Of a stretch of 31,825 bases of DNA, positions 29,912 through 31,825 are shown one piece after another. Position numbers and translations under genes: made by a program. Position 1 is the first letter of the stretch. Each line of letters opens with the position of its first letter. This DNA is from a virus. Where the stretch lies: positions 1 to 31,825 of the IMG/VR virus record IMGVR_UViG_3300048067_000332. The stretch is one strand, 5' to 3'. Below the pieces are notes generated by a model, which was not told the origin of the DNA, searched no databases, and saw nothing but the letters and a program-made list of their open reading frames with translations.

Positions 29912-30418
29912 TTAGCGTTTTTTTTTTAATTTATCTATCGCACCAGTTGTAAACATTCTAAAGACATCTTTTAAACCCAAAGAGTGAATCAATATCCCAT
30001 ACATTGCAAACTCGAAAAATCTTGGTGCTTTGGCTAATGCATCCCATGCTATGTTAAAGTTAATACCCACAAAATCAGGATTAAATAAAATTATAAAAGG
30101 CTCTAAAAAGTGTAATAAAACGATAAACAAAATTGTATATACTAAGATATCGTCTTTTAATGTTTTTTCGGACGCTTTTAATACCGCTAAATCATACGCA
30201 TTATCTGACTTAGTAGTTGTTTCAATTTGTCTACTTTTTGCCTCTAGTTTGCAAATTTGTATTTTTTTTCTAGCCCTCTCTTTTTCTAAGTCTAATTTAA
30301 TCTTTTGCTGTTCCGCTTCAACTTTACCCTGGGCCCTAATTTGTTTAATCTCTTCTTTCTTTTTGTATATTTCAGTTATTTCACCAGCTGCTTTACCAAA
30401 AATCCCACTTAAAATCAT
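29912..30418 (-). CDS. GTA-type holin-like membrane protein
   Basis: This 168-residue protein has a coiled, charged N-terminal half (about 15-70, EEIKQIRAQGKVEAEQQK...), then hydrophobic segments at about 91-113 (ILVYTILFIVLLHFLEPFII) and 136-150 (FEFAMYGILIHSLGL). Between them is the ALAKAPRFFEF turn that matches the 'AL..lP.w' element of 3TM holins of the gene-transfer-agent release type. It would permit release of the wall enzyme next door. The ATG overlaps the groEL stop (ATGA), so it is coupled to groEL. It ends KLKKKR on a run of ten A. Confidence 0.75.
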   Translation of the reverse strand: MILSGIFGKAAGEITEIYKKKEEIKQIRAQGKVEAEQQKIKLDLEKERARKKIQICKLEAKSRQIETTTKSDNAYDLAVLKASEKTLKDDILVYTILFIVLLHFLEPFIILFNPDFVGINFNIAWDALAKAPRFFEFAMYGILIHSLGLKDVFRMFTTGAIDKLKKKR

Positions 30419-31825
30419 TCTTCATGCTCCTTTTTACTTCCAGGTACTCTAGCTATCAATACTGAAGTCGTTAATAACAATCCTACAATAGACGCTGCAT
30501 TTTGTAATGCACTTCGTGTAACCTTCGCTGGGTCAACTATTCCCGCCTCGAACATGTCTACAATTTCGCCCGTTCTGGCATTATAACCGTTTCCAGTTTT
30601 GCTTTTCTGTATTTTATCGATAATGACAGACGGCTCATTGTCCGAATTTTGGACAATTGTTTTAAAAGGTATAGACAATGAATTAATTAAAATATGATAC
30701 CCTACAAAGAAATCTGTTTCATCTTTAACCATACCGCCCATGTCCTCGATATGGTCTTTGTTTTTTATTCTTTCTTTTAATTTATTTTGACATAAAAGCA
30801 ATGTTGTCCCACCGCCTGGCACTATTCCTTCTTGTACCGCTGCTTGAGTAGCTGATAAAGCATCCTCAACACGGTATTTAGTTTCTTTCAATTCAGTTTC
30901 AGTTACTGAACCTATTTTAATAACCGCTACGCCACCAGATAATTTAGCCAATCGCTCACGGTATGTATCTATGTCATACGCTGAAGTTGCACTGTCAATC
31001 AAGTTTGTAAGTTCTCTTATTCTTTCTTGTATAGAATTCTGCTTACCTTTCCCATCAACAATAGTAGTATTGTTTTTAGTCGTTTTTATTTTACTTGCTC
31101 TTCCTAAATGTTCCAACTTTACCGATTTAAGGCCGGCACCCTTTTCGTCTGTTATGAACTCCGCCCCTGTAATTATGGAAATATCTTCTAATATGTTTTT
31201 TTTCTTAACTCCAAAACTAGGTGCTTTTATTGCCAATGCCTTTAATGAGCCACGCACGTTATTTACCACTAATGCTGATAACGCCTCACCCTCTATATTG
31301 TCCGCTATAAAAACAATTGGCTTTGATACTTTTGCAACTTGCTCTAATATTGGCAAAATATCTTTTAATGAGCTTATTGTTTTATCCGTTACTAATATAT
31401 AAGGGTCATTTAATTCTGAGATCATACTTTCTTTATCAGTAACCATATATGGACTAATAAACCCTTTATCAAAACTCATCCCCTCTACAAATTCCAATGA
31501 TGTCTGAATGCCAGTAGTTTCCTCAACACTTATAATCCCGTCATTTCCAACGGTATCCATTGCTTTCGCAATTAATTTCCCAATTTCTGTATCATTATTT
31601 GAAGATATTGTTGCAACTTGCTCGATCGCTTCTTTTGTATTTATTTCTTTAGCGTAACTTTTTATAATCTCACATACATCGGATACCGCTTTTTCTATCC
31701 CTTTTTTAATTTTTATAGGATTGTGACCAACATTAATTGCTTTCAATCCCTCTTTAAAAATTGCATTTCCTAAAATAGTCGCTGTTGTCGTTCCATCCCC
31801 GGACACTTCATTAGTTTTTGACGCT
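30415..31825 (-). CDS. groEL: Chaperonin GroEL, remainder (continues from base 1)
   Basis: This is the rest of the chaperonin whose first 77 codons lie at 1-232. Numbered from that start, the residues fall exactly on E. coli positions: D87 in GDGTTTAT, D398 in YRVEDAL, and apical-domain residues F199, Y203, M204, L234, L237, L259, V263, V264, the surface that holds substrate and GroES. GGVAVIKIG and EGIVPGGG are present. The C-terminus ends VPGSKKEHEE; the flexible GGM tail of cellular GroEL is missing. Total length 546. The ORF could be begun at a GTG (31806), but the frame is open to the window end. No groES is present, so it may use the host's or work without one. Coupled by ATGA to the holin-like gene. 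Confidence 0.95.
   Translation of the reverse strand, partial: ASKTNEVSGDGTTTATILGNAIFKEGLKAINVGHNPIKIKKGIEKAVSDVCEIIKSYAKEINTKEAIEQVATISSNNDTEIGKLIAKAMDTVGNDGIISVEETTGIQTSLEFVEGMSFDKGFISPYMVTDKESMISELNDPYILVTDKTISSLKDILPILEQVAKVSKPIVFIADNIEGEALSALVVNNVRGSLKALAIKAPSFGVKKKNILEDISIITGAEFITDEKGAGLKSVKLEHLGRASKIKTTKNNTTIVDGKGKQNSIQERIRELTNLIDSATSAYDIDTYRERLAKLSGGVAVIKIGSVTETELKETKYRVEDALSATQAAVQEGIVPGGGTTLLLCQNKLKERIKNKDHIEDMGGMVKDETDFFVGYHILINSLSIPFKTIVQNSDNEPSVIIDKIQKSKTGNGYNARTGEIVDMFEAGIVDPAKVTRSALQNAASIVGLLLTTSVLIARVPGSKKEHEE

Noticed and set aside
30415-31806. groEL read as a shorter gene starting at the GTG at 31806
   Set aside because: The frame is open to the window end and continues into the chaperonin N-terminus at 232-1; the GTG is an internal valine (V84).

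Overview
The window is an AT-rich, gene-dense bacteriophage genome of about 32 kb, and it appears to be complete. The two ends of the window each carry half of one groEL gene. The halves join in frame into a 546-residue chaperonin if the terminal 'ct' shared by both ends is counted once, so the map is circular or circularly permuted. The virion genes indicate a short-tailed, podovirus-like particle: small and large terminase, portal, scaffold, HK97-fold capsid, head-tail adaptor, nozzle-type tail protein, internal or ejection proteins and two fibre-like proteins. No tape measure, sheath, integrase, RNA polymerase, DNA polymerase or tRNA was seen.

Layout. Late genes run on the minus strand from terS (21525) through terL (19328) and then from 16033 down through scaffold, capsid, fibre, adaptor, nozzle, ejection proteins, a short fibre and a lysis-like group. 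They continue across the window ends into groEL, a GTA-type holin-like gene and an L,D-transpeptidase-like gene (29484). The portal gene (16151-18184) is the one large gene facing the other way. The replication block (22240-26294, minus) runs from a leaderless XRE-type regulator through small genes, a single-strand annealing protein, SSB, a winged-helix replication initiator containing three 24-bp iterons, a putative helicase loader and RusA, and ends with a MORN-repeat protein. Four tandem DUF4116 repeat genes (26343-29012, minus) form a cargo operon with its own promoter. Two small plus-strand units (21656-22219 and 29299-29454) sit behind near-perfect TTGACA/TATAAT promoters and look like early genes.

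How it works together. The phage seems to start replication with its own initiator at a lambda-like origin and to borrow the host replisome. It recombines with an annealing protein, SSB and RusA, packages into a P22/T7-like head, and supplies its own GroEL subunit without a GroES. Host is unknown. The sigma-70 type promoters and Shine-Dalgarno sites suit Proteobacteria-like or similar hosts and argue against Bacteroidetes. DUF4116 and MORN families are common in bacteria living in protists, so a host associated with eukaryotic cells is a reasonable inference, not a demonstration.

No gene-free stretch exceeds 300 bases. The longest (29013-29298) holds divergent promoters and an operator-like palindrome.
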